Source of the DNA: Bacteriovoracaceae bacterium
GTDB lineage: Bacteria; Bdellovibrionota; Bacteriovoracia; Bacteriovoracales; Bacteriovoracaceae
Direction: 5' to 3'
DNA length: 64,000 bases
Assembly: GCA_024711325.1 (NCBI GenBank)
Contig: JANJTC010000002.1
Coordinates: forward strand, 248,001-312,000
Shown here: positions 7,135 through 15,928 of the stretch, piece by piece
Layout: each line of letters opens with the position of its first letter
How positions within the stretch are numbered: the stretch's first letter is position 1
Position numbers and translations under genes: made by a program
Notes under the pieces: model-generated
What the model was told of the DNA's origin: nothing
What the model saw: only the letters and a program-made list of their open reading frames with translations
Databases searched by the model: none

Positions 7135-9576
7135 ATGTCTGATTGGGACTGGGAGTACCATGAGTGGAATCCACAAGAAGAGAAGCTAAGAGAGACTCTT
7201 TGTACTTTAGGTAATGGTTATTTCGCCACTCGTGGAGCAAGGGAAGAGACTTCAATCGCCCCAGATCGTTATGCAGGGACCTATCTCGGTGGAGGCTTTA
7301 ATCGTGCTGAGACTTTAATTCAAGGCAAAATCATTGAGAATGAAGATTTGGTTAACTGGCCTGATTGGACTTCATTATCAATAAGACTCAATGGAGGGGA
7401 CTGGTTCTCAATGGATAAAGTTGAAATTCTTAAATTTCATCAGCAACTTGATATGGAACGAGGATTTTTAAAAAGATCGGTTCTTTTCAGAACTCAGGGA
7501 CTTGAAACGGAACTTATTACAAAACGTTTTGTAAGCATGGCCAATCCTCACATCGCTGGTATCAGTTGGAGCGTGACTTCGTTAAACTGGGAAGGCGAAA
7601 TGGAAGTCAAATCCATGATTGATGGTTCAGTCATGAATCACGGAGTCGCACGTTATCGACAATTAAATGGAAAACATCTTGAAATCCTCGATTCAGGAAT
7701 CGTTACAGAGGACTCCACTTACATTCTGGCGAGAACACTTCAATCACAAATTACGATGGCCATCGTTGCCCGAACCCGTGCTTATGAAAAAAATGATTTT
7801 TTGCCTTTAGAAAGAAGAAATTTTCAAGAAAAAGAAAGAGTGGGGCAGTTACTAAAGTTTAAATGTCGAAAACAGCACACCCTTTGTATTGAAAAAATTG
7901 TGACGATTTTCACTTCCAATGATTTTGCCATCAGCCATCCTTTACTGGCCGCAAAGAAATTAAGTTCCGGCTGCAGAACTTTTAAGCAACTGCTACATGA
8001 GCATCTGGATCAGTGGAAATTTTTATGGGATCGGTTCAATATTTCTTTGAAAGAAATGAAAGAAGAGAACAAAATTCTTAGATTACATATCTTCCACTTA
8101 CTTCAAACTGTATCGCATAATTCAATTGGCCGGGATGTAAGCGTACCTTCACGAGGGCTGCATGGAGAGGCCTATCGTGGCCATATATTCTGGGATGAAA
8201 CATTTATTTTTCCTTTTATCTATTATCGGATGCCTGAATTGGCACGATCTCTTCTCATGTACCGATATCGTCGTCTGGACGAGGCCCGAAGGCTAGCTTG
8301 CGAGGAAGGTCTTTCTGGAGCTATGTTTCCCTGGCAAAGTGGCAGTGATGGACGTGAAGAGAGCCAGGTACTTCATTTAAACCCTGAATCTGGGAACTGG
8401 ATACCAGATCATACTCACAGGCAACGGCATATTAATGGCGCCATCGTTTATAATATTCATAAATATTTTCAGGTGACCAATGACAGGGAATTTATCTCCT
8501 TATATGGAGCAGAAATAATACTGGAAATCGCCCAATTCTGGGTTGATTTGGCCCAGTTTAATCCAATAAAAGAACGCTATGAAATACGTGGAGTGGTGGG
8601 ACCAGATGAATTTCACACGAAGTATCCTGAAGTTGAATGTTTAGGGCTCAATAATAATGCATATACAAATTATATGGCCTCCTGGTCCATCAGGAGGGCA
8701 TTAGAAATCCTTGAGGCACTGGCAGTTACTCGTAGACTTGAACTACTGGATCGAGTCAATGTTACCGAAGGTGATTTAGTGACCTGGGAACACGTCAGTC
8801 GAAACATCTTTATACCTTTTATAAATAATGAATTGATCTCCCAGTTTGAGGGGTACGAGAACCTGCAAGATTTTAATTGGGACAAGTATCGTGCCATGTA
8901 TGTCGATCTTCAAAGGTTAGATCGCATTCTAGAAGCTGAAGGGGACTCGGTTAATCGATATAAAATAAACAAGCAAGGTGATGTGTTAATGCTCTTTTAT
9001 CTCTTTGGACAGGAGGAGCTGATTGATGGTCTTAAATGGATGGGATATGACTTCAGACCTGAATTCGTTTCAAAAAATATTCAGTATTATTTGAATCATT
9101 CTTCCAGTGGCTCTTCATTAAGTCGAATCGTGCATGCCTGGGTTTTGGCCCGATCCGATCGGAAAAACTCCTGGAGCGTTTTTCAAGAAGCTTTAAGAAG
9201 TGATATAGTGGATATTCAAGGTGGTACCACTAGTGAAGGAATACACTTGGGGGCAATGTCTGGAACAGTGGACATTGTACAACGCTGTTTTACAGGCATG
9301 GAAATGAATCAGGGGGTTTTATGGTTTAATCCACAACTTCCTTTGGAACTTAAAGGTATTGAGCTTGTTCTTCGTTACCATGGTCACTGGCTGACGGTAA
9401 AAGTAGATCATGAGAATCTAAGAATTTCTATCGATCGCAGTTGGGAGTTAGAGGGCAAGCTGGGATTTAAAGGGGAGATTTATAAATTCCAGGAAGGTTC
9501 TTCATTTAATTTCAAGCTAAAAGAAGAAAAAGCTAGGCCGTTAAAACCAGATGACTCATCATTTGCAACTGTCTGA
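7135..9576 (+). CDS. Glycoside hydrolase family 65 phosphorylase (trehalose/maltose phosphorylase type)
   Basis: 813 aa from ATG at 7135, with AAGGAG ending about 5 nt before it. The N-terminal beta-sandwich begins EYHEWNPQEEKLRETLCTLGNGYFATRG, here cited only in part, with LGNGYFATRG being diagnostic. The (alpha/alpha)6 barrel contains RGLHGEAYRGHIFWDETF and GVVGPDEFHTKYP, whose Glu492 is the general acid of GH65. The C-terminus has the small beta-domain. GH65 phosphorylases split trehalose, maltose, kojibiose and similar sugars into beta-glucose-1-phosphate plus glucose; the upstream mutase-like HAD can then feed glucose-6-phosphate. Trehalose is the likeliest substrate by context. The 3' end overlaps the convergent PilZ-like gene by 44 nt. 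Confidence 0.88.
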   Translation: MSDWDWEYHEWNPQEEKLRETLCTLGNGYFATRGAREETSIAPDRYAGTYLGGGFNRAETLIQGKIIENEDLVNWPDWTSLSIRLNGGDWFSMDKVEILKFHQQLDMERGFLKRSVLFRTQGLETELITKRFVSMANPHIAGISWSVTSLNWEGEMEVKSMIDGSVMNHGVARYRQLNGKHLEILDSGIVTEDSTYILARTLQSQITMAIVARTRAYEKNDFLPLERRNFQEKERVGQLLKFKCRKQHTLCIEKIVTIFTSNDFAISHPLLAAKKLSSGCRTFKQLLHEHLDQWKFLWDRFNISLKEMKEENKILRLHIFHLLQTVSHNSIGRDVSVPSRGLHGEAYRGHIFWDETFIFPFIYYRMPELARSLLMYRYRRLDEARRLACEEGLSGAMFPWQSGSDGREESQVLHLNPESGNWIPDHTHRQRHINGAIVYNIHKYFQVTNDREFISLYGAEIILEIAQFWVDLAQFNPIKERYEIRGVVGPDEFHTKYPEVECLGLNNNAYTNYMASWSIRRALEILEALAVTRRLELLDRVNVTEGDLVTWEHVSRNIFIPFINNELISQFEGYENLQDFNWDKYRAMYVDLQRLDRILEAEGDSVNRYKINKQGDVLMLFYLFGQEELIDGLKWMGYDFRPEFVSKNIQYYLNHSSSGSSLSRIVHAWVLARSDRKNSWSVFQEALRSDIVDIQGGTTSEGIHLGAMSGTVDIVQRCFTGMEMNQGVLWFNPQLPLELKGIELVLRYHGHWLTVKVDHENLRISIDRSWELEGKLGFKGEIYKFQEGSSFNFKLKEEKARPLKPDDSSFATV

Positions 9577-10270
9577 ATATCTCATCGGGTATTTCATCAT
9601 CCAAAGAAACACCGACCCTTAAACTTTTTGCCTGATCCAATAGATAAACAACCTTACCAAAAATAGGATTTTCAAATTTTATGTTATTAATGCTTTTAAT
9701 CCAAATATGATCATGCTTTTGAAGAGCACCTTCTTCAACGTTCTGAAGCATCAAACCTAACCCCTTGGGCGAGAAGTCAAATAGACCCGCTTCTAAACTA
9801 CAATTTCCACCCCGCTTTTCAGTCCTGTATATGGAACTCTTGATGTGACTCTCGAGGGGCATCATATAGCGTTCACCCTCTCTTAAGGCCAAAGCTCGAG
9901 CGTTCTTAGGAAAAGACGTTATGAGAGTACTTCCCTCAACCAGGTATTGCTTAGGTGTTAAGTGGAAAAAGAGTTTACGATAGTTGAGTTTAATTTTTAT
10001 GTGCCGTTCTTCTTCTGCTGAGAAATCTTCATATAACTCTATTTTGATCATATTCATAGAATCAATCGAGATGGTTTTTATGGGAGAGACCCGGTTCGAA
10101 CTTAGCGTCGGTTGTTCAATTTCTCCTCCAAAAACTACTGCCTTACATAGAAGTTTTGGCAACTCCTGTGGGTCAATAGTATGAAAGAGTGAAAGATCCA
10201 TATTTTTTCCTGTTGTGTCCTCCCATATCGGTCTTAAACGGAATAAATGAACTTTCATTTTCAAATTCAT
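9533..10270 (-). CDS. PilZ-like domain protein
   Basis: 245 aa, no signal peptide or membrane segment. A C-terminal region (about 140-235) contains YRTEKRGG, then LFDFSPKGLGLML and a hydrophobic strand before GVSLDDEIPDE. The arginine-rich patch followed by (D/N)xSxxG is the c-di-GMP binding pattern of PilZ domains (RxxxR...DxSxxG), though spacing is not classical. The N-terminal 130 residues look like a YcgR-N-type beta domain. It could be a c-di-GMP effector; that is moderately supported. No clear ribosome site precedes the ATG at 10270, and ATG 10258 is an alternative start. Confidence 0.6.
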   Translation of the reverse strand: MNLKMKVHLFRLRPIWEDTTGKNMDLSLFHTIDPQELPKLLCKAVVFGGEIEQPTLSSNRVSPIKTISIDSMNMIKIELYEDFSAEEERHIKIKLNYRKLFFHLTPKQYLVEGSTLITSFPKNARALALREGERYMMPLESHIKSSIYRTEKRGGNCSLEAGLFDFSPKGLGLMLQNVEEGALQKHDHIWIKSINNIKFENPIFGKVVYLLDQAKSLRVGVSLDDEIPDEIFRQLQMMSHLVLTA

Positions 10271-10294
10271 AATAAAACCGAGGTTTTAACTACG

Positions 10295-11119
10295 CTAAAA
10301 TCGTCGGGAAAATGCCCGGTAAGAGTAGTTTACCTCTGAGCTATTAAACTGAGATCTACTCTGGCCGGTATTCTCCTCGTTTTCAACATGAAGGGGTAAG
10401 CGGTTGTACATGTGACTTTTCACATGAAAACAATGTTCCGGCCCGTAATTATTTGCCCGATAATGCGCATAAGTCGATACGGGGCAACTTTTCTTGGATT
10501 GAATGAAAACATCCGACCACGCCTTCATGGTTAAGGGTGTGTTGATAAATCTGCGGTCCATGACGTATTCTGTGACTATTTCATTCTCTTTTACCAAGGC
10601 ATAAGGTGAAACATGAAACCACCATTTATAATTATATTTGCGGATGTAAGTACTGGTGAAAAACATGAAAACTTTCCGTGAAATCAGCTTATGTTTTTTC
10701 CACTCTTCATAACTCCAGACATGGGCGCGATCTGTGCACTCTGTTCTATTATAGTAGTTGCGATTCATGCCATTAAAAATTCTACTTGCTTCTGAATAGT
10801 CGGGAAGTATGGTTGCGTCCTCTGAGATGTTGTCAAAAGCATCAAATCCTTCTTCTTTGGCAAATGTTTTTGGAAGAGATTTAACAGAAAGAAGTCGATT
10901 GTTTTTATCTACTTCAACTTCAACTCGGTCACCAGTCATAAAATCGTCAGGAGAAAAGTATTGAGAATTAAAAAAGAAGATTCGCCCATTTGTAAGATAG
11001 ACAAGTCGCTCCTGATCTTCCTGATCTTTAGAAACAGAATGAATAGTATCAATAAAGCGCTCAGCAAAGGCAGCACTTGTTATCATGATACAAATTAAGA
11101 AAGTAAGAACTTTTCTCAT
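10295..11119 (-). CDS. Secreted protein-glutamine deamidase-like protein (paralogue 1)
   Basis: 274 aa with a Sec signal (cleavage after about residue 19, SAAFA). The catalytic-looking triad is Cys128 in ECTDRAHVW, His169 in WWFHVSPY and Asp188 in YVMDRRF. Cys in a (C)xxRAH context, then His and Asp in this order, is the pattern of the protein-glutaminase family (papain-like fold, deamidates protein glutamines). Residues 20-80 form a small beta domain. A second Cys pair (SCP and EHCFHV) may form a disulfide. GGAGGACAC precedes the ATG. A paralogue lies at 12820-13638, with the histidine kinase gene between them. Target is unknown; a role on envelope or prey proteins is speculation. Confidence 0.75.
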   Translation of the reverse strand: MRKVLTFLICIMITSAAFAERFIDTIHSVSKDQEDQERLVYLTNGRIFFFNSQYFSPDDFMTGDRVEVEVDKNNRLLSVKSLPKTFAKEEGFDAFDNISEDATILPDYSEASRIFNGMNRNYYNRTECTDRAHVWSYEEWKKHKLISRKVFMFFTSTYIRKYNYKWWFHVSPYALVKENEIVTEYVMDRRFINTPLTMKAWSDVFIQSKKSCPVSTYAHYRANNYGPEHCFHVKSHMYNRLPLHVENEENTGQSRSQFNSSEVNYSYRAFSRRF

Positions 11120-11233
11120 GTGTCCTCCAATATTTCCTCATTAATCTAAACCAGATTGAATCAAAGGCCCCTCTGAATAAATTAATAAGAAATAAAAACG
11201 CTGAGTCAGAATTGACCAATGCATAAAGGGAAC

Positions 11234-12583
11234 TTATCCCGTGCTGGTAAGTGGAAGTGTAAAAGTGAAAGTACTGCCTGATTGGAGCTGACTTTCTACC
11301 CAAATCTTACCGCCATGAGCTTCTACGAAGCCTTTTACAATTGCCAGTCCGAGTCCTGTTCCCATTTTGGCAGTTTCTTTAACCTGCCAGTAACGCTCAA
11401 ATAAATGAGGCAGGGCTTCAGGAGAAATACCAGGACCTGTATCCTTAACAGAAATCGTTACTCTTGTTTCTTCCAGACGGACCTCAATTTCTATTTTATC
11501 ACCACTATCTAAGAACTTGATGGCGTTTCCAATAAGGTTTGAGAAAACCTGCATGAGCCTTTTTTTATCACAGTAAATATTCACTGGTCCGGGAGGTAGT
11601 TTATTCTGAATCGTAATCGATTTCTCCTTGGCAATCGGTATCAGAATTAACTCAACCTCCTTTATGATTTCTAATAAATCTTCTTCTTTTAGATCCAGAA
11701 TCAGTTTACCCGCTTCAATCTTAGATTGATCGAGAAGGTTAAGAATCAGGTCATTCATGACTTGTGAAGCACGTTCAATTGAAGTTATCGTTTTCAAGAT
11801 CCTCTCATCCTTAAGATGATCTTTTTCAATTTTTCTTTTTAGTAGTTCAAGGCTTAAGATGATTGTTGAAAGGGGATTTTTTAAGTCATGCGAAACGACC
11901 GCCAGTACATCATCGCGGGATTTGACTGCCTTAATAACTGCTTCATGATTTTTTTTACTTTGAATCAGTAGAGAGTGAACCAGAAAGAAGAGGATAATTC
12001 CAACCAATAAGGGAAGAATTGTAGATAAGATTATATGTTGAAGAAGTTTTTGTCTGGTGCTGTCTATCTTGTTCCTTGCGAGCTTGTAATGAAAGGCTTC
12101 TGCCTCAATTAAATTTGAAATGACTGCCTGAAGTTCTCTGTTAGTAGGCCTTATTTTGTTTCTAAGCAATTGAGCGAATTCTGTTTTGGTTTGCGGTGGA
12201 CTTTTAATTGCAAGATTCATTACCTCAGTTTTTCTTGAGGATAGGATAACAATCCTATTCAGCATATCGAGTTTCTGATCATACAAAGGCGATCGCTTTA
12301 GTTTTTCTAACGTTTCAGCAAAATGATTATTACTCTCTTTAAACTCCCGTAAATTATATTCTGCTCCTGTCAGTAAATAACTCTTCCAGTTTGAGTCAGT
12401 ACTGTTGTTCATGACTTTTAAACGCTTACTAAGAAGACTACTGTTATAATGCACATCCAGATTCTTAATTGTGGCCTGAGTGGAAGTTTTAAAAAAATAG
12501 TATATGTAGAGACCATCAAAAAGAGGTATTAAGAATAAGAAACTTAAATAAATAAATAACTTTTTTACTGTCTTTTTTTCCAT
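11234..12583 (-). CDS. Membrane sensor histidine kinase with CHASE3-like sensor
   Basis: 449 aa. One N-terminal membrane helix (about 8-31), an extracytoplasmic helical region of about 150 residues with LLSKRLKVMNN and WKSYLLTG elements typical of CHASE3, and a second membrane helix near 185-207. The cytoplasmic part has H-box VVSHDLKNPL, N-box NLIGNAIKF, G1 DTGPGISPEAL, F-box LFERYWQ and G2 GTGLGLAIVKG, so it is a complete orthodox kinase. No response regulator is adjacent, so it is an orphan in this window. Its neighbours on both sides are the deamidase-like paralogues, which it may help control. Confidence 0.9.
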   Translation of the reverse strand: MEKKTVKKLFIYLSFLFLIPLFDGLYIYYFFKTSTQATIKNLDVHYNSSLLSKRLKVMNNSTDSNWKSYLLTGAEYNLREFKESNNHFAETLEKLKRSPLYDQKLDMLNRIVILSSRKTEVMNLAIKSPPQTKTEFAQLLRNKIRPTNRELQAVISNLIEAEAFHYKLARNKIDSTRQKLLQHIILSTILPLLVGIILFFLVHSLLIQSKKNHEAVIKAVKSRDDVLAVVSHDLKNPLSTIILSLELLKRKIEKDHLKDERILKTITSIERASQVMNDLILNLLDQSKIEAGKLILDLKEEDLLEIIKEVELILIPIAKEKSITIQNKLPPGPVNIYCDKKRLMQVFSNLIGNAIKFLDSGDKIEIEVRLEETRVTISVKDTGPGISPEALPHLFERYWQVKETAKMGTGLGLAIVKGFVEAHGGKIWVESQLQSGSTFTFTLPLTSTG

Positions 12584-12642
12584 TTTTCTCGTTGTTTTGA
12601 ACTTTTAAATTCCTGTAAAATAATCAATGCCAGGAGCTTCGT

Positions 12643-12816
12643 ATGACTACTGCTGATTTAGGATTTCCCATTCTTTTTACCATCCTTGTCCTTTGGGGAA
12701 TTTTTGCGATACTGGGGATAGTTACAACGCTGATGAAAAATGGCAAACTTCCGGGAAACTTGAAAAAAGTGTTCCATCGCCATCATGGATATTCTCATCG
12801 GAGACCTTCCCACTAA
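12643..12816 (+). CDS. 57-aa membrane microprotein
   Basis: ATG at 12643 to TAA at 12814-12816, preceded by CCAGGAG with a 6-nt gap, so translation is well supported. The first 30 residues are one hydrophobic helix (FPILFTILVLWGIFAILGIV); the tail is very basic and His-rich (KKVFHRHHGYSHRRPSH). It lies between the histidine kinase gene (divergent start at 12583) and the second deamidase-like gene (convergent stop at 12820), and is the only plus-strand gene there. I recognise no family. A basic single-pass protein beside a sensor kinase could be a modulator, which is inference. Confidence 0.65.
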   Translation: MTTADLGFPILFTILVLWGIFAILGIVTTLMKNGKLPGNLKKVFHRHHGYSHRRPSH

Positions 12817-12819
12817 GTA

Positions 12820-13638
12820 TTATCTTCCTCGTCTGTTGAAGGCACGATAAGAGAAATTAACTTCACTGGTGTTAAACCGTGTCTGAACCCTCCCGTAATC
12901 TTCTTGCATTCGCACGTGATAAGGGAGGCGATTATACATTGAGCTTTTAACATGAAAGCAATGTTCGGGACCATTTTTGTTTCTACGATAGTGAGCGTAG
13001 GTGGTCACAGGACAGCTTCTTTTGGAGTAGATGAAAATATCTGACCAGCTTTTTCGGGTCCTTGGAGCACTAGTGAATCTTCGGTCCATAATATATTCCT
13101 GTTCTCCTACCAATGTGTAAGGAGAAACATGAAACCACCAATGATAGTTATATCTTCTGATATAAGTATTGGTAAAGAACATGAAAACTTTTCTGGAAAT
13201 AAGCCCGTGCTTTTTCCATTCCTCAAAGGACCATACATGAGCGCGATCAGTGCATTCAGTATTTCTTTTATAGCTTCTATTCATTCCTTTAAAAATAGAA
13301 TTGGCCTCAGCGTAACTACTTAGCACGGTTGCATCTTGCTCTAACTCCGTTTCTGTGTTTGGTAATGATTCTTCGGGTAACGTTTCATCGGGAAGGGAGC
13401 TGATTGACTCAAGCCGGTTTTTTTTATCCACTTCTGCTTCAATCATTTGGCCTGTTTCAAAATCTTCTGTCGAGAATTCAGTTTGTGAAACTCTAATGAC
13501 ACGTCCGCTAATTAAATATAATAAATGATCCTGCCCCTTCATACCTGGTGACAATGAATGTATTTTATCGGTGATCCTTTCAGCATTGGCCAAACTGATG
13601 AGCGAAAAGAATATTATGAGTAAGAAAATATTTTTCAT
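12820..13638 (-). CDS. Secreted protein-glutamine deamidase-like protein (paralogue 2)
   Basis: 272 aa, clearly a duplicate of the protein encoded at 10295-11119. Sec signal (SLANA cleavage region), then the same order: Cys129 in ECTDRAHVW, His170 in WWFHVSPY and Asp185 in YIMDRRF. SCPVTTYAHYR, EHCFHVKSSMYNRLP and a final NYSYRAF-like tail (here NFSYRAF) are shared too. The linker (residues 82-105) is the least conserved and acidic. All three triad residues are kept in both copies, so neither looks degenerate. GGAGG precedes the ATG. Function as a protein deamidase is inferred from the triad pattern. Confidence 0.75.
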   Translation of the reverse strand: MKNIFLLIIFFSLISLANAERITDKIHSLSPGMKGQDHLLYLISGRVIRVSQTEFSTEDFETGQMIEAEVDKKNRLESISSLPDETLPEESLPNTETELEQDATVLSSYAEANSIFKGMNRSYKRNTECTDRAHVWSFEEWKKHGLISRKVFMFFTNTYIRRYNYHWWFHVSPYTLVGEQEYIMDRRFTSAPRTRKSWSDIFIYSKRSCPVTTYAHYRRNKNGPEHCFHVKSSMYNRLPYHVRMQEDYGRVQTRFNTSEVNFSYRAFNRRGR

Positions 13639-13736
13639 AGATCGCCTCCATTTAGGAAATTTAAACTGTTTTGGAGGAAATCAAAGCTGAAGTTTTCAAT
13701 AATTATAGAACGTAGAGCAAGCTGAGTATTTAACTA

Positions 13737-14600
13737 TTATATGATGAACATCAAAGACGTTATGCTGACAATGATCCAGAGTCCAAATCCAAAGAGGAAT
13801 GGTTTTATACCAACTTCTTTAAACCTCGCCATATTGAAGGTTAGTCCTATAAAAAAAAGCGTTAAGGAGAATCCTGCTTTTGAAATACTCAGCAAAGTAT
13901 CTTTTAAGAAAGCGATAGGAGGGATGAAGGTGAAAGCGAGGGAAAAGGCCAGGAATGCAAAGATAAACCATGGCAAATTTAACTTCTTTTTAGTCGTTTG
14001 ATTTTGGTAAAATCCAAAACTAAACGTGATAGGGATGATCCATAAAGCGCGGGTAAGCTTAATGGTTGTTGCTGTCTCTAATGCATGCTGTCCGTAAATT
14101 GTTGATGCTGCAACGACAGAACTAGTATCGTGGATGGCCAATGCGGCCCAAAGGCCGAACTGGTCCTGGGAAAGTTGGAATAAGTTTCCCAGTAAGGGAA
14201 AAACAAAGACTGCAATTGCATTAAGAAAAAATACAATGGCAAATGAAATGGTAATGGTCATGGTGTCTGCGGCGATGATGGGGGCAAGGGCACCAATGGC
14301 GCTTCCTCCACAAATGGCAGTCCCCATAGTGATTAAAAGATTTAACTTCTTATCTAGATTTAAGATTCTTCCAGCAAGATATCCCAGTAAAAAAATGCCA
14401 ATGATGCTAAGGAAAGTTATGACAACGCCCTCAGCACCTTGTTTAATGACGTGATTAAAGTTTAAGGATGAGCCTAATAATACAACACTTATTTGAAGCA
14501 AGCGGGTGGACCATGTTTTTGCTCTTAATTGAATGTTTTCATTCTGGGAAACGGCAAAAGAAAGCAAAATTCCGCTGAGTAAAAACCATTGTGGATACAT
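13737..14600 (-). CDS. YeiH/UPF0324-family membrane protein (putative anion exporter)
   Basis: 287 aa with about nine hydrophobic segments. Characteristic stretches are TRLLQISVVLLGSSLNF, MGTAICGGSAIGALAP and LAIHDTSSVVAAS, which match the UPF0324/YeiH family (annotated as putative sulfate exporters; transport not firmly shown). It may start further upstream than usual family members, since the first helix begins right at the start, but the rhodanese stop at 14616 limits this. The upstream rhodanese gene lies 15 nt away, so the pair forms an operon, which favours a role in sulfur-compound handling. Confidence 0.82.
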   Translation of the reverse strand: MYPQWFLLSGILLSFAVSQNENIQLRAKTWSTRLLQISVVLLGSSLNFNHVIKQGAEGVVITFLSIIGIFLLGYLAGRILNLDKKLNLLITMGTAICGGSAIGALAPIIAADTMTITISFAIVFFLNAIAVFVFPLLGNLFQLSQDQFGLWAALAIHDTSSVVAASTIYGQHALETATTIKLTRALWIIPITFSFGFYQNQTTKKKLNLPWFIFAFLAFSLAFTFIPPIAFLKDTLLSISKAGFSLTLFFIGLTFNMARFKEVGIKPFLFGFGLWIIVSITSLMFII

Positions 14601-14615
14601 TAGACTCTTTTTTAA

Positions 14616-14978
14616 CTACTGTTTCGTCGGCAGTTGATCTTTTAAAGTTTCGTAGCCACCCAGATTTTCTGATTGCAGCCCATTTTCTTTTAAGATTTTT
14701 TGAACTTTACCAGATCGGTTTCCAGTGCGGCAATATAGGAATATCTCTTTACCCTCAACCATAGCTACAAAGTCTTTTTTCCAATCGCCATCAGTGGTAA
14801 TTTTTGACATTGGGAACCATTTAGCGTTTTTTATCATCCCTTGCTCTACCTCATGTGCTTCTCGCACATCAACAAGAACTGCCTTGCCTTCCTGGGCGAG
14901 AGAATAGGCTTCCTCGGGAGTAGTTGCGAACAAAGTTAAGCTGAAAAAAGTCATTAAAACCATGAGTATCAATTTCAT
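14616..14978 (-). CDS. Periplasmic rhodanese-like protein
   Basis: 120 aa. Sec signal (MKLILMVLMTFFSLTLFA), then a single rhodanese domain with LVDVREAHEVEQGMI and the active-site loop CRTGNRSGK (catalytic Cys present, six-residue loop plus S/R typical of sulfurtransferases). Ends ENLGGYETLK. AGGAGG lies before the ATG. It would carry a persulfide sulfur in the periplasm; coupling with the downstream YeiH-like membrane protein suggests joint sulfur metabolism. Confidence 0.88.
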   Translation of the reverse strand: MKLILMVLMTFFSLTLFATTPEEAYSLAQEGKAVLVDVREAHEVEQGMIKNAKWFPMSKITTDGDWKKDFVAMVEGKEIFLYCRTGNRSGKVQKILKENGLQSENLGGYETLKDQLPTKQ

Positions 14979-15085
14979 TTGAACCTCCTATAGACAGTTA
15001 AATTAACTTACCAGAAAATAACGGAAAATAATGTTCATTTGCAGCATTTAACCTAAATTAACCATTCTTTCTAAGATTGACCAAT

Positions 15086-15871
15086 ATGCATAATTTAAAA
15101 TTGCCCTTTTACTTCTTCTTACTTGTTATTTCTTTCTCTTCATTTGGCCGAAACGTAGAAAAAACCGCCGAAAATATTTTTGGCATAGATACTCTGGGGA
15201 AATTTTCTTATCACAATGCCATGTATGTTGCTGGGGGTAATGATGATTTAAAGCTTCAATTTAGTTTTAAGTATCGGCTGGCAAGATCCTGGAACGTCTA
15301 TTTTGCTTATACTCAGCTCATGTTCTGGAATATTTATGACGAATCCAAACCATTTGCTGACGTTAATTACAATCCCGAAGTCTTCTATCGGCTCTTTGAA
15401 GGATGGGGTGATAGTTTTATGAACCTTGATATAGGTTACATTCATTCCTCAAACGGGAAGGAGAGTTTGGAGTCGAGGTCCCTGGATAGGGTGTTTCTAC
15501 GTTCGAATTTTGGTGCAAAGATTGAGCGCAATTATATCGCCATTCAAGTCATGGCCTATCAAGTCTACAATGAAGATGAGACCAATCAGGATATCATTAA
15601 TCATTTAGGTTACTATTCACTTGGTTTTTTTGTATCGGACATCATTCTAATGGAGAATAAACATATAGATTTGGAGGCCAAGGTATTTGCTGGAAGTAAA
15701 CTTTATGATTTTGATAAAGGGGGGTACCTCTTAGGGCTAACCTATGATTTTGAATCCTCAGATTTTAATCCCTCTATTTATTTACAGCGCTTTGAAGGTT
15801 TTGCTGAAAGTCTCGATCGTTACAATATTAAGCGGACTGAGTATCGGTTAGGCATTTTGCTGTCTTTTTAG
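15086..15871 (+). CDS. pldA: Outer-membrane phospholipase A (OMPLA/PldA-like)
   Basis: About 261 aa. Sec signal (MHNLKLPFYFFLLVISFSSFG) and a beta-barrel with YTQLMFWNIYDESKPF, NYNPEVFY and GYIHSSNGKESLESRSLDR. The last block holds the OMPLA catalytic His and Ser (H-x-S-N-G); the position of the E. coli catalytic Asn (SWNR) is Asp here (SLDR), as in some other family members. It hydrolyses phospholipids in the outer membrane when lipid asymmetry is lost. I chose ATG at 15086 over TTG at 15077 because the signal peptide starts there; no strong ribosome site is visible. Confidence 0.87.
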   Translation: MHNLKLPFYFFLLVISFSSFGRNVEKTAENIFGIDTLGKFSYHNAMYVAGGNDDLKLQFSFKYRLARSWNVYFAYTQLMFWNIYDESKPFADVNYNPEVFYRLFEGWGDSFMNLDIGYIHSSNGKESLESRSLDRVFLRSNFGAKIERNYIAIQVMAYQVYNEDETNQDIINHLGYYSLGFFVSDIILMENKHIDLEAKVFAGSKLYDFDKGGYLLGLTYDFESSDFNPSIYLQRFEGFAESLDRYNIKRTEYRLGILLSF

Positions 15872-15928
15872 AGCTATCGGGGCAAAAAGAGTTGGCCAAT
15901 TTGACCAAGAATTTATTAAATAAAGAAT

